From Euonymus europaeus (Eukaryota; Streptophyta; Magnoliopsida; Celastrales; Celastraceae): a stretch of 64,000 bases of DNA. Location: NCBI GenBank assembly GCA_963580455.1, contig OY756963.1, forward strand, positions 26,555,555 to 26,619,554, written 5' to 3'. Shown here in pieces: positions 37,685 to 50,370 of the stretch (the stretch's first letter is position 1; each line of letters starts with the position of its first letter). Under the pieces are notes generated by a model. The model searched no databases, was not told the DNA's origin, and saw only the letters and a list, made by a program, of their open reading frames with translations. A program made the translations under genes and the position numbers.

Positions 37685-39687
37685 AATTAATAGCTCTCTT
37701 TCACGACGGATTTGAATCTAACTACAAACCATGGTAAAGTTTATAGTTTTCTAATCTACTGATGCCATAAAACTGAAGTACCGAGAGAATGATGCATATA
37801 CATGCTTTAATTTTGAAGGGGTTTGTTCTAATCTTGTCATAGATAGCGTTGGCATAAAAACCTTTGGGTTTGTCTCCTGATTGAGTACTGTGGTTAGTTT
37901 AACAAGAATGGGAAATTTCACTTGGAGTTTGTATTTTGATATTTTCACTTTAATTTAACGAGATTTTTCCGTCCTCTTTTATCAAAAAAAAAAAAATTAA
38001 TGAGATTTTTCGAGAGGAGATCCATATATTCAGGATAATTGAGATGGAAATTTTCTTTTTCATTGGTTTGAGTTCAATTCGATTGTCGATTTTAGGTATC
38101 TATTTTTAGGGATTTGCTTGACAGTTTTGAATTGAATTTGATTATCAATTCTTATAAGGGTTTTGCTTTGCCCGTTTTGAATTGAGTCGCCAAAACAATT
38201 GGGGTCGTTGATTCGTTTACTGATGGAATAAATTGTTAGGGTTTTCATTTCAGCTGTTTTTCATATATCTGTGTGTATATAATTGTTGAGTTTAAAGTTA
38301 ATTTGTTGCCGATTCTATTAGGGTTTTATTGCCACTCCAATTTAATGAGATTTTTGAAAGGATATTCATTATTCATATGTAGGACGCGCGAGATGGCAAA
38401 ATCCTGTTTTCCATTTGAAGTTTGATTCTATATATTATCGAGTTTTGGATTCAATTATTAGGGTTTTTTGTTTTGCTAATTTTAATTGAGTCACCAAAAC
38501 AAATCAGGATCCTTATATTAATTAATTGATACGTAATCCACATATTTTAGGGTTTTCATTTATACTGGTCAAATCACTTATGGTTATAAAGTTTTGAGTT
38601 AGTTCATTAATGATTGGCAGCTAACTAACAATATTTAATTTCCTGAGAAATTTCGGTTAACTCATTTATATATATATTATTTACCTTTCTCGCCTATTTC
38701 ACCTGAAGGAGGAGCTTAATTAGAAAATGGGGTTAATTCATGCATCGACAAATAGTTTTGTGGTTGCATTGTAATTAGCCAAAGCTTCTGATGATCAGTT
38801 CTGAGTTTAGCATCATTATTCATGTTTTCACTTGAGATCATTTGAAGAAACAATGAAAATGAAAGTTTTGACTGGTTTATTTAGAGACAAATTGAGATTT
38901 TATATATATTTTTTGGATATTTCTTGTCTCCATATTCTGAGAAGTTTTGGGCTTATTTTACTCACTGCGACAAGCCTTTTCTTGGTGCTTCAATCGCCTA
39001 CCATCCAGGTGGGTACAAAGCTACCATTGCCAAACCCTCTGATGCTAATATCTCTCTCTCTGCATGCTGCCTTTTTTTGACCATTTACTATGTATGTAGC
39101 AAGCTAGGCAATTATAAGCTACAGAAAAAACAAAATTATTCAAGAACAGTTTTTTTGGATCGATGCGGAGACAGACAGACATGCACACCACCCCCCACCC
39201 CCTTAGTTTTCTTACTGAAATTCCCTTTCATTCCTTTTCTTTATGTTCCCGTGAATCTTCTCCTTCCTCGATCGATCTGTTCAACAGAGAGTTTCCCAGC
39301 CTTAACAGCTGAATCTTCCAAGCTTGAGATTTCTGATTCTAATGACTCCCAGCCCCGGCCACCAACCACAAAGTATATATACACATATATATGTTGTATA
39401 TTAGCTTATAAATTGCTGTACGTGCATGTTTAGTACTTTCAAGAGTTACAACGGGGGAACAATGCCACCAGTAGTCTGTACGTAGTCTTCAATGGTTTTA
39501 CATTAATTCTGGTTTTCTTCATGAAAAACCACCCACAATAATGTCTTGATATTTCTGCCTCTTGCTACTTCTTTTTCAGTCACTTTTATTTGTTTGGATC
39601 ATCTTCCAATTATTAGCGACCTGGAATGACCTGACCTTAGAGAGTTCTGTCTATAAAGCAGATATGACCCACTGTTCCTAAAATTAA
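37685..39687. other. NF-YB5 3' flank, no gene seen
   Basis: AT-rich DNA. The phrase 'ttagggttttcattt' and similar TTTAGGGTTTT words recur at 38230-38570, probably by chance in AT-rich DNA. Open frames at 38832-39433 have no family match I know and no codon structure to support them. Confidence 0.4.
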
Positions 39688-39842
39688 GGTGCCGTTCGTT
39701 ACCGCTTATGTGAAAGCTTATACGCTAAACAGCTTATAAGTTTATTTCCATCGGTCAACAATCACATCAATTATATATCAAAAAAATTGTCTGAATTTCC
39801 TCTATTACCCCTATTCTATCACACATTTATCCGTTTATGTCT

Positions 39843-39876
<34 letters not shown>

Positions 39877-40081
39877 AATTTTGAAAATAATTACATATTC
39901 GAACTTAACGCGTAAAACTCTTTTCAACAAGACTCATATTCAATAGCTTCTCTTTCATTATTAAAGTATTTTACATATCCCTAATAGTAAATTAACAGCT
40001 TATATGCTATCAAAACATCCGTTCTACCGAATAGTACACAACTTATATGCTATAAAAATTTCCGCTCTACCGAACGGACCC
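39688..40081. mobile_element. hAT-like MITE
   Basis: Imperfect terminal inverted repeats (GGTGCCGTTCGTTACC at the left, reverse complement GGGTCCGTTCGGTAGA at the right) enclose 394 bp. The flanks are 8 bp with one mismatch: AAAATTAA (39680-39687) and TAAATTAA (40082-40089). An 8-bp target duplication is the hAT signature. No coding capacity. Confidence 0.7.
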
Positions 40082-40629
40082 TAAATTAAAAAAACTATAA
40101 ATAACTAACGAAGTTGGATCCAGGACTAGGAGTATATATACCTCTCTATATAATATATATCAAATTATATACTCTTTCATACCTAAATAGCTTAGCTGCA
40201 TGTATCATATATAATTTTGAACTTCGAGTTTGAAACCCACTCTCTTCCCCTTGTTAAAAAAAGCTTCCTGCCATATAAAAACTACATACATGGTAGGGTT
40301 TCCTGACAAGTACCTCTGTCAAAAAAAAAAAAACAATTCATTGATTTTTTTTTTAAAAAGATTAAACTTCACTAATGACCAAAAATTTAACATAACCTTA
40401 TAAAAAAATCGATCAAAATCAATCATTACTGCATTACACCCTACTAACAATTACATAATTATGCCCAATAGAGGGCCTCCTTAATAAAAAGGCCCAAGAG
40501 AAAGATAGAGCCCATACATAAATAAGCCCAAGAGATAGAAGATTTGGGGCTTCTATCAGTACAAGTGGCGAAAAGGGCGAGGGATCAGTTTACGATCTAC
40601 GGTGCCGATCGAACTGGCGTCCTAAACAA

Positions 40630-41362
40630 AGTTTTCTCTTTAGTTGAATCTCATCTCTATTAGATAAAAATGGTCCAATATAATTATTTACATTAACAAA
40701 ACACGTATATTAATATAATCAGATCAATAAAACACATCTTCTAATACATTCTCATTAGTCAAGTAATCAACATTTCATTTTTTCATCTTTTTCCTCACTA
40801 AAACTAATAATGAATCCCATTTTTGTTACTTAAAAGTCAAGTCACATTAACAAAATACATCTATGAATAGAGCCCCATCAACAAAATACATATTTAAATA
40901 TATATCCACATCAACAAAAACATATATCTCAACAATACTAATGTCCCCAACAAATCACCACCATTATGATTGCCCTGACAATCATTAGGACACTAATGAG
41001 AATGATGTATTTTTAGGGGGAAATGAATAATATATGAGAATGTGTGTTTTTGATGATGTGGTTGCATTGAAATGTTTGTTTTGATGATTTGAATGTATGC
41101 GTAGATTGCCCTTTTGTAAAAGATGTGAGAATCAATATTAATTTTTGTATTGTTTTGTTGAGGAATGAATGAATGATGAAATAGAAGAGTAGATGTTGTG
41201 TTAACGAAGAATGAAATTTTTTTATAGATATTTATATTTTGCTGTTGTAACTATATTAAAAAACGTGTTTTTGATGATGTAGATGAGTGTTTTGTTTAAA
41301 TTTTTGTATGATATTGATAAGACACAAAATTGATTTTAGTGCGCTTCCCATAGTGAGCCCGA
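40630..41362. mobile_element. Two adjacent Tourist-like MITEs upstream of PUX1
   Basis: The first (about 40630-40973) ends with ACCACCATTATGATTGCCCT, whose reverse complement resembles the AGGGCACTCACAATGG terminus of the element at 50003-50370. Its interior shares the 'aatct(c)atctctatta' block with that element. The second (about 40985-41362) has diverged ends (GGACACTAATGAG and, reversed, GGGCTCACTATGG). It stops about 20 bp before the GC-rich PUX1 promoter. Confidence 0.55.
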
Positions 41363-41378
41363 GGTCAAGAGTCTTGGC

Positions 41379-41402
41379 AGGCCCGGATCGGCCCGGCCCA
41401 AG
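41379..41402 (+). promoter_or_regulatory. GGCCC-rich core promoter region of PUX1
   Basis: AGGCCCGGATCGGCCCGGCC runs just after the MITE end and about 130-150 bp before the PUX1 start codon. GGCCC/GGCCCA words of this sort are site II-like and common close to plant transcription starts. Motif and position only. Confidence 0.4.
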
Positions 41403-41528
41403 GCTATCACGAATCGCCATAAGTACAATCTTCGCACATTCGGTTTCGTCTGTCCCACTGCAGACTTGCAAGGTAAAGGAAGGAATATATCATCATCAGT
41501 ACCACGATTAGGAGAAGATTATGCGCTG

Positions 41529-43934
41529 ATGATTGCGGGTACTTCATCTCCACTGACCTTGAAGAGAAGGAGACTCCGTACCATCGATCCTATGGAGGCT
41601 GAGTTATCTAAGGTTCTTATTTGACTCAGATAGTCCATTTCTTAATATTATAGCTTTTCCGCCATGTATTTGTTGTTTCTTTTTTCAATCTTGTCATCTA
41701 GGTTTTTGGATTGAACATTTCCTCAATTCCGTTAGTTTCAATTCGATATATGTGCGTTGTTGATTTTAGGGTTTCTGTAGTATTGGAATCGTGAATAACC
41801 TGGTGTGACTGTATTGTGCACTGAAATCACGGGCAACGAGCTTAATGTCTTGGTTAAAGCTTTAGCACCTGTCAGTGGTGATTGGTGAACTTTTGTTGTA
41901 GTCGATGAACAGAAACTCCTTGAAGAGTTTAATTTGGTACCTTAGATCAGTGTAATTGAGCGTCTGTGATCTCGATAATTATATGAATTCCTTGTGGTTG
42001 TGTTCTTGCCTCTGAGGAATTTAGTTACAAATCTTTACCCAGAAACAAATAACAGATTGGAAATATGATTATATGTCCATGGTATATAGGTCGAGGCCTT
42101 TCAGCTCCATAGTTCTTCCAATGTCGTGCATTCCTAATTTAATTATTTAATAATGTCTGATCAACCATTGGAGTCTCCTAAAATTTGGATGATTGCTTAA
42201 AAAGGGCGTTTGCATAATTCTCGATCTACCTTAAAAAGTTATGGAGAGTTAGCCTTAATTCTAATCTGGCCTTGTGCTATTTTCTTATCACTGAATGCCA
42301 CATGCCTTACTTTTCCAGTTGTTAAACTTAATAGGATAGTTGAACTCATTGTAGAAGTCTTAGAAAAGATTAGTAAATGAAACATCAGAAGTCATTTTAT
42401 CCTAGACCATCTAATTTTAGTTAATATCTGCAACTTTGAATTGCACATTTGCACAATACAACTTATCCACTCTTTTCTAATTATTATAATAAATATCTAG
42501 CTTAACCTTTGTATAGGAGATCTTCCAACTATAATGCTAGACTTGCTGGCATTCTCTGCCTTCATTTGATATTTATTTGCTGGTTGAGAATGTGATCAGG
42601 CCAAGTTTGCAGCTGTAAGAGAAAAGTTTGGACGGGATATGCGTGTGTTTGAAACATCACAAGTTTCTATATCACCTACTGAAGTTACGAACAGTGGTAT
42701 GAACAACTTTAAATCACCTACGACAAAAGTCATCTAGTTAGTTGCCTGATCAAGTGTTTATTTTGCTTTCTTGCCATATTATTTTTGACAGAGGAGCCTG
42801 ATGACTACTATGAGTTCAGTGCAGAAGATTACTATCGAGTTATGAAATCCAAAAAAGAAGGTATTATTTCAAACTATTGTATCAGTAGCTAGAGGAAATT
42901 TCATTGCTGATCTTCACATGTGATGAACCTAGGATCCAGGAAAAATCACTGCAACAAGTCCATAGATTTAGTAATCATGTTGTTTTCAGTTGAGAGCTAA
43001 ACCTGCAGCTTTTTTAAAGAAGATAAATTGAGATAACAGTAAACAAGTTTCAACTTAGATAGCTCTGTTTTAGTTTATGAATTACCTATTAATACTAATA
43101 GGAAAATGTCCGACTTAAAGTGACATTGCTTGTTATTTATTTTAGTGTGAAACCAATCAACTATGTTCCTAACTGTTGATTTTATAACATTCAGAAAAGG
43201 AACTTTAACGACTACTTTACCCCACCCCAAATTTCTCATATTCTAGCATATGACAAACTGCTCTAAACTGCTGCTTTAGCTTTTACTTTTCCGAAAATAG
43301 AGAACTGCGTCCAATCTGCATATCTCAGTTTGGTTACTGAAGTCTCTTGGGTCCTATCATTTCTCCCCTGTTTCCTTCACTCAGAGGTGGATGATTGACT
43401 TGGGAAACTCATATAAATTGAGAAAGCAAGATGTCTGATATATCTTAACATTTATTTATTGGATCATGAACAGAGAGGTTTTTAAAGACACGGAAATTTC
43501 GAGAAGCCGAAGAGGCAGCCCGGAGGGCAATAATAACTAAGGTTGGTGATAGAATCTTAAGGTTTATGTTTCTGAGTCTTTGATACAACTTTGATGAAAA
43601 TTCGTTTGTTTATGTATTTTAAATTTTTGACACTTCATTGGAAGTTATTATGTGATGGACCTTTTCCCATCATGTACTGTGAAATATAATTTCTTTTGCA
43701 CGAGTTTGAAATAATTTATTTATTCATGCATGCAGGCTGTGGTTAGAGTCCGCTTTCCTGATAATCACACATTGGAGGTTACGTTCCATCCATCAGAAAC
43801 AATCCAAAGTCTAGTTGATCTTCTCAAGAAACTACTGACTCATCCAGAACTGCCATTCTATCTATGTAAGGGATTACAATTTTTTCCCTCAGGTTTTAGT
43901 GAGAAAAATCGTACTTGACGACTATATGTATAAT

Positions 43935-43969
<35 letters not shown>

Positions 43970-45480
43970 ATATATTTAAATAAATAAATATGATTGCACA
44001 TTTATATATATTACATGTGCACATATATCTATATATTTCCTTGAGCTTCTGGCGTTTCATAGTTATTTCAATGATTGAGTTTTCAGTGGCACACTGCCAC
44101 TGATAATAGTGTGCTGTTAACTGGTTCTTCCTGAAATTATAAAGCATATTGGGTGTTTGTGTTGCAGATACTACTCCTCCTAAGAAGCAATTAAGAGACT
44201 TATCTCAGGATTTTTACAGTGCAGGCTTTATTCCTGGTGTAATTGTGTATTTTTCTTATGATCTACCAAAAGGTTAGTACATGGCTACATGCATAATGTG
44301 CTCGAATGTTTCAAAACACTAAGATACTTATGGCTGAACTTTCATATTTCAGGGTGACTTGTCTTAATAATCACACTTCCTAGTTGGTGTGATAGATGAT
44401 AATTTAAGCATTTAACCCCAAAGATTTTTTTTTGTTTCATTGTTATTTCAATGTTTTAGTTACTGTGTTAGTGCTGTTATGATGCATTTGATGGATTAGA
44501 TTTTAATTTTCTATTTTTGTTGGTTTTTTTGGGTGGGGAAGTGGGTGTGAAAGGGGAAATTATTTGGTTTTCTTTCTTTTTGTTTGTTTCCCTTCTGATT
44601 GGGTATAGCAGTTTTTATGGGAGAGAGGAAACTTGAAATGTTGGTAAGGTGTCAAGAGTTATTTGCGAGTGTAGAGGAAACTTGAAATGTTGGTAAACTT
44701 GAACTGTTTTTTGTAAAGATAAGAAATCGAGGACTTGTTTCTTAATTTAAAAAAGGTCCTATTTCTTATTTCTTTTTGTTCAATAATATTTAGGGCTCTT
44801 TTGCCTTCTAGTTTATACTCATTGAGGCTTGTCCAGAGTGCGCTTCATTTGTCTTGTGTCTTGTCATTTCCATAGTTATTCACCACATCTTTTTCCTTAA
44901 ATCATATAGCATTTACTTTGAAGTTGGTGCTTTTTAACATTTCAACAGACGCGAGCGTGTGTGTGGCCCATATGTGATAAATTATCACATGTGGTAGGAC
45001 AAAACATATCAAATTTCGAAGCTAAATTGTGTTGGACTAATTGAATGCTTGATCCGTATGCATGTCTGTACAAGTAGTTATTTCCTGGGAGCCTTTTTAC
45101 TGAAAAAAAGAAGAGAAAATAAGATGTACAAAGTGTGACTTATTGGTAAAATTACTGCATGAGTTGGCAGTTTCTTTATACCTTTTGTTACATAAATATA
45201 AGAGTGACCTTCTATCTGGAGTAGTGATTAAGCTTTTGCTGATGAATATCTCTTTTCTTCCTCCTCTCTGTAACATATAGATGAGGATTCTACAGTCGGC
45301 AATTTGAGTCCATTCCTCCAAGAGGAGGTCATGGCTTTGAAAGGTTTGGAAGTGATCGATGAGCAGACAGAGCCTGTACAGTCTGCGCCAGAACCTGTTA
45401 CGGAATCTCCACCCCCTGTTGCTCAAGAGCGTAAGCCTACTGACAAAAAGCCAGCAAAGCCAAAGTGGCTGAAAATGTGA
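41529..45480 (+). CDS. PUX1: Plant UBX domain protein 1, CDC48/p97 regulator
   Basis: In Arabidopsis, PUX1 binds the AAA-ATPase CDC48 and promotes disassembly of its hexamer. Seven exons: 41529-41612, 42600-42696, 42792-42860, 43474-43541, 43736-43865, 44168-44272 and 45281-45480. They sum to 753 nt and 250 aa, matching the ~251 aa of Arabidopsis PUX1. Residues 1-28 contain LTLKRRRLRTIDPME; 29-105 are the helical KFAAVREKFGRDMRVFETS and the acidic EEPDDYYEFSAEDYYR, ending in EEAARRA. The UBX domain is residues ~106-184 (VVRVRFPDNHTLEVTFHPSE, YTTPPKKQLRDLSQDFYSAG, GVIVYFSYD). As in other PUX1 proteins the S3-S4 loop reads TPPKK, not FPR. The tail ends AKPKWLKM. ATG 41529 is in frame with all exons and gives the family N-terminus. 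A short intron may lie in the 3'UTR (about 45500-45598). Confidence 0.93.
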
Positions 45481-46311
45481 TACTGAAAGGTTCTTGATGT
45501 GAGCTTCTCAACCTTGTCTATACTCCTTGCTCCATTTTGACTGATTTGATTTATAATTTAACTATTCTAATCCTCCATCTTGGCCTTGTCGCTGCAGGGA
45601 AGGTTCATCCTGTTCTCTCCTCACATAAAAATAGAGCTTCACTTTATGGATGGACTTAAGTGGCGAACGCATGGCAACATTTATTAGCTTTCTGGGACTG
45701 CAAGGATGTTAATACTTCTAAACTTGCCTATATAAAATGTCTGTTTAATTCCTCGCACCTCTTCTGTACTTTGTCTTCATCGTATATCACTTTGCTCAAT
45801 TACATGATGACTAGGTCAGGGGAAGCTTGGTTCTGGGATCGAAATTATGACCATATTAATTAATTAGTTTTGTTTTCCAATTTGAGCCACGTTCAAATTT
45901 GGGAGCAGAATGTCACTGGATAGCTGACAGCTTTTTTTTTTTTTTTTCTCGTTATAGTGACGTAGCTATGCTCTTTTTGTGTCAAAATAGCCCAATTTTA
46001 TAAGCTCAATGGGCCCGTACGATTTGGAACTGATAGGCCCAAAAATCACAAGACCCGTTCTTACCGAAATCGAGTAGGTTTAGTGGAGAGTCGACGTGTA
46101 ATCCAAGTGGGGTATCCGATACCTATTCGTAATCGTACTTTTGCAATCTCTGGTAATAAAATCGTTAAACTTGTGTAATTAAAGTATCAAACAGTATTTA
46201 CAGCAGAATCTGTCTCGATCTCCAGAAGAATAACAACGACAAGAGGATTGAATTCTCCGTCACTCCACCTCCGCCTAGAATCCTCCGAAGTTCCTACTAG
46301 ATCCTCCTCCT
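45481..46311. other. PUX1 3'UTR and ATG18a promoter
   Basis: PUX1 3'UTR sequence probably extends to around 45.85 kb. The rest is a compact promoter region with site II motifs at 46010-46041. The ATG18a leader is CT- and purine-rich and ends in a Ser/Pro codon-like run before the ATG. Confidence 0.5.
46010..46041 (+). promoter_or_regulatory. Paired site II motifs upstream of ATG18a
   Basis: TGGGCC at 46010-46015 and GGCCCA at 46036-46041 lie about 270-300 bp before the ATG18a start. TCP-type site II sites are the likely meaning; no telo-box is visible next to them. Confidence 0.5.
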
Positions 46312-48891
46312 ATGGCGACCATCTCCGCCTTCTCTTCTCCTCCATGGCCAAACACAAATCCAAACCCAAACCCGAATTCCAACTTTGACACTGATATTCT
46401 CTCTTCTCGCGATTCGGATGACGCGCAATCGGACTCTCAATCTGATGCTCTCGATGCTATCTCGTCATGGACTCTCGATGCTCAAGAACACACGGATGAC
46501 CCGATCTCTAACCCTAATTCTGGCCCTGCTACTTCTATAACACATGATCATAATTTAAATTCCCCTCTCTCCTCCCAACCGGAGTCTGTTTCACTTGGGG
46601 CGCCGCTGTCTCTTTACCATCTCTCGTTTAATCAAGATTTTGGGTGCTTTGCTACTGGCACAGACCGGGGTTTCAGGATCTATAATTGCGACCCCTTCCG
46701 AGAGATTTTTCGCCGTGATTTTGATCATGGAGGTGGTATTGGAGCTGTTGAGATGCTTTTCCGGTGCAATATTTTGGCGCTTGTTGGTGGTGGTCCGGAC
46801 CCTCAGTATCCTCCGAATAAGGTCATGATATGGGACGATCACCAGAGCCGATGTATTGGGGAATTGTCGTTTCGTTCTGAAGTTCGATCAGTAAAGCTCC
46901 GGCGGGACCGGATTGTTGCAGTCTTGGAGCAGAAGATATTTGTTTACAATTTCGCGGATTTGAAGCTCTTGCATCAGATTGAGACTATCGCGAACCCCAA
47001 GGGGCTATGTGCGGTGTCACAGGTGGCCGGGTCGTCGGTGCTGGTGTGTCCTGGATTGCAAAAGGGGCAGCTGAGAGTGGACCATTACGCATCTAACCGT
47101 TCTAAGTTTATTATGGCGCACGATTCCAGGATTGCCTGTTTTGCACTCTCCCAAGATGGGCAGTTGCTAGCAACAGCTAGTACCAAGGGGACTCTTGTTC
47201 GGATATTCAATACCACTGATGGGACCCTTTTGCAAGAGGTAAGTAGCTGCATTATGATCCATTACTATTTGTTTTTTTTATAGTCACTTTACATCAGGCA
47301 CATTTACTTACTGTGGTATCTTTTCCAATAAATTATCTCTCTTTTTTTTCATCTGAATTCTCACTAAGTTCTCTGCTGAGACATTATGATTTCATAAAAC
47401 CCGAGACGTTGAAATTTAAGTGGATTTCATATGTAGGTACGGAGAGGTGCAGATAGAGCAGAGATTTATAGTTTGGCTTTCTCTTCAAGTGCCCAATGGC
47501 TAGCAGTTTCAAGTGATAAGGGCACTGTCCACGTTTTCAGCCTCAAGGTCAATTCAGGATCCCCAGCGATTGACAAGCCACGAGGTGCATCGGACCCAAA
47601 TCATTCTGTAGTGTCTCCATCCTCATCTCTATCTTTCTTTAAAGGTGAAAATTTTCATTTATTCTCAGTGTTAGAATGAGTGTTTCTTTTGCTGTAAATT
47701 CTTTCAATGTCGCACTTTACTAATCATTTATCTCGGATCTTACTTTCTCAAATCATTTTTGTTTATTTCCAAGCATTTAATGCTAGAATTTCTGATCTGT
47801 CTGAACCATTCGAAGCACTGAAATTGGTGTCGTGTGAGTGTGTGTTCGATTGGTGGTGTCTGGGGGGCTAAGAGTAAATGTTACACTTGATAATGATACT
47901 GTAAATTTTAGAGTGTGTGGAGAGAGTGATTTGAAAAAATTGTATGGGAAAATGTGTAAAATGGTAGGAAAATGTGTAAAATTGTATTGTTAAATGTTAA
48001 GGTGAGATATTCTAAAAGTTCAATAACATTGTTAGAATAACTTTTTGCGTAATCTTCTATCGCTATAATGAAAGTAAAGTTTGGTTTCCTTCACATTCTG
48101 ATCTAAATTAGAGTCCCTATTGCAGGAGTTTTGCCCAAGTATTTCAACTCTGAGTGGTCTGTGGCTCAGTTCCGCTTGGTTGAAGGTTCGCAGTATCTGG
48201 TTTCTTTTGGTCATCAGAAGAATACAGTGGTAATTCTAGGCATGGATGGAAGGTAAGAAACAAAATATAGGATGTTCAAATCCAGCTTTGGCTTCTTACC
48301 ATCAAAAGTTTGCCATCCTATTGTTTACTATGAAATTTTTAGAAGCATAGATGAAACAAGCTTTAAGTTATATGGTGTTTTTGTGGCAACTGGCATGAAC
48401 GAATTGCTGAATTTGTGGAGTAATCGGCCAGAATTCCAGCTAGTTCACACTTTATAGCAATATGTTGCCATAATTCTAAATAGTCCATAGATTGAAAATG
48501 TGTTCATTTTATGCCTGTCTAACTTTGCTGAGGGGACTTCAGAAGCAAATGGTCCAACTTCTAGGAAATTTCTAATCATGATCCCATGTTTCAAGTTCGA
48601 TTATTTCTTTCAAGAAATAGCCTATGTGGGGTTTGCATATTTGTTTTGGCATCTTGTATTCTCCTTTTTTTGTCGATCTTGCGTGCCCTTGATGACTAAT
48701 TTCTTTTAACATCTCGTCATATCTTTTTGTCTTTTGGCTTGGGCAAAGGCTAAATTTTTTTAGAATTAGATTGCTGATATCCTTTCCAATATAATTGCAG
48801 TTTCTATCGCTGCCAATTCGACCCAGTGAACGGAGGGGAGATGACTCAGTTGGAGTATCACAACTTTCTGAAACCAGAAGCTACCTTCTAA
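46312..48891 (+). CDS. ATG18a: ATG18a-like PROPPIN, PI3P-binding autophagy protein
   Basis: WD40 beta-propeller that binds PI3P/PI(3,5)P2 and, with ATG2, is needed for autophagosome growth. Four exons: 46312-47238, 47437-47644, 48126-48252 and 48801-48891, giving 1353 nt and 450 aa. About 95 N-terminal residues are disordered (Pro/Asn repeats [10 protein letters not shown], then Ser/Asp-rich). The propeller follows: [38 protein letters not shown] and [20 protein letters not shown]. At residues 310-313 is VRRG, the two-Arg lipid-binding motif (usual form F/L-RRG), followed by [12 protein letters not shown]. It begins exactly at the exon 1/exon 2 junction. The last blade ends with [20 protein letters not shown], close to the Arabidopsis C-terminus. 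Arabidopsis ATG18a (~425 aa) is the nearest family member I know. The GST repeat array starts 150 bp after the stop codon. Confidence 0.93.
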
Positions 48892-49346
48892 AAGGATTTA
48901 TGTTTATGAAGAGCTTTATGAACACCATGTATTATTCTTTTTCCTTTCCCCCCTTTATGTTAGTTAACCTTTATCCAAGCTACATATAGATGTTGCTGTA
49001 AATATATGTCGTAACACATCTTGTAAATTTCCACCTATTAAAAGTTATATAAATGCAAATGCAGCCATTGTTCATTATCTCAACTATGTGGGATTTTTTT
49101 CCCGCAAACAAAAGTACTGTACGTTCTGGGTCGGCCACTAATGGTCTGGCCTACCCGCATTTATTTCGAGAAAATATTATGTCTAATCTTCTCGAACTCA
49201 TGACCTATTCCAGAAGTGGGGAAGAAGGTTTCTCAACACAGACAGACTCATTTTTTAATTTTCTAATTGGAGCACTTGATCACATTGTGCTACTCATGAC
49301 CTATTCCAGAAGTGGGGGAAAAAGGCTTCTTAACACAGACAGGCTC

Positions 49347-49911
49347 TCCTCTCTCTCTCTTCTCTCTTTTTTCTCTCGCTTCTCTCTAGAAACACAGCAC
49401 ACCTCCTCTCCGAGGAGGAGGCTTCTGTCTTCTCTCCTCCTCCTCTACTCTTTACTTTTACTTTATGTTTGTTGCACTATCTCTTTTTCATTCAATAAAT
49501 TCCTGGTTAGGGATGATATGACTGATGATTTATGTAGATCTGCTATGTTCTTGGAGAAAAGGTGTCTCTTGGTGGTGGTTAGAGGTCTTGTGGCATCAGA
49601 TCTGGCTTTGGGTGATTCTTATAGATCTGATTTGACATTTACAGGCGCCCGTCTTCAAATCTGCAGTGATAATAGCAGACCTTTCCAGATCTAGCCCTTT
49701 TTGGGTTGTCTCTACTATTGGTGTACTGATTTTCTTCAAGATTTTAGTTTTTTACATGATCTTTTGGTTGTTTTTCTCCCCTGTGTGGGTACTTGTCTTC
49801 TCCCCATTTTGTGGGGTTGTATCTCCATTTTGTGAAGTTGTCTATCCATTTAGTGAAGTTGTATCTCCTTCGGGAGCCTTCTAATAGAAATGTCCGTTTC
49901 TCTAAAAAAAA
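49347..49911 (+). mobile_element. Poly(A)-tailed retroposed sequence with a 15-bp target duplication
   Basis: AACACAGACAGGCTC occurs at 49332-49346 and again at 49912-49926, flanking 565 bp that start with a CT-rich leader (TCCTCTCTCTCTCTTC) and end in an A-run. After the second duplication the sequence resumes the interrupted spacer (TTTTTTAATTTTCTAATTGG), also seen at 49250. This is the mark of L1-type retroposition: a processed transcript or a non-autonomous element. The body contains three similar short segments (TTTTGTGGGGTTG, TTTTGTGAAGTTG, TTTAGTGAAGTTG) and an open frame of ~60 codons with no known family. Source transcript not identified. Confidence 0.78.
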
Positions 49912-50002
49912 AACACAGACAGGCTCCTTTTTTAATTTTCTAATTGGAGCACTTGATCACATTGTGCTATCTTTCTATATGGAGAAAGACTTGACTTTAT
50001 AT

Positions 50003-50370
50003 AGGGCACTCACAATGGTGAAAATGGCGGAAGTGTTGATGACCCATTAAACATATATAATGAGTCTAATCTCTATTACACAAAAATATATTTTCTAGTA
50101 TAGATATATCAGCACAACATATCTCTCAATATAGACACATCAGTAAAACATATCTCGAAATACAATCTCATTAGTCATATCACTAACTTTCCATTTCTTC
50201 ATACTTTCTTTACTACAGCTAATTGTAGGTCTTACATCTATTAGACAAAAACACATCTCCCAAAACAGTCACATCAGCAAAACATATCTTGAAATACAAT
50301 CACATCAATAAAAATACATCTTCCAATAACATGTAATATCCCCCATTACATTCACTATTGTGAGTGCCCT
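50003..50370. mobile_element. MITE with ~20-bp terminal inverted repeats
   Basis: The left end AGGGCACTCACAATGGTGAA and the right end, read in reverse as AGGGCACTCACAATAGTGAA, differ at one of 20 positions. The interior is AT-rich and non-coding, with repeated 'aaaacatatctc.aata' blocks. Related copies are at 40630-41362 and 61414-61820. The last of these has TAA on both sides, which suggests a Tourist/PIF-Harbinger family. This copy ends 400 bp before GST copy 1 and lacks a clear duplication. Confidence 0.85.

Noticed and set aside
38832..39433. Overlapping open frames of 82 and 169 codons with a 'YHPGGYKATIAKPSD' stretch
   Set aside because: No family I recognise, no splice or codon support, and the frames run through low-complexity CT and AT tracts.
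43941..43967. (TC)n run in a PUX1 intron
   Set aside because: Simple microsatellite, no further structure.
46591..46842. Antisense open frame within ATG18a exon 1
   Set aside because: Shadow of a strongly supported coding exon.
49053..49694. 213-codon open frame downstream of ATG18a
   Set aside because: It runs across the junction of a tandem duplication and a retroposon, so it cannot be one ancestral gene.
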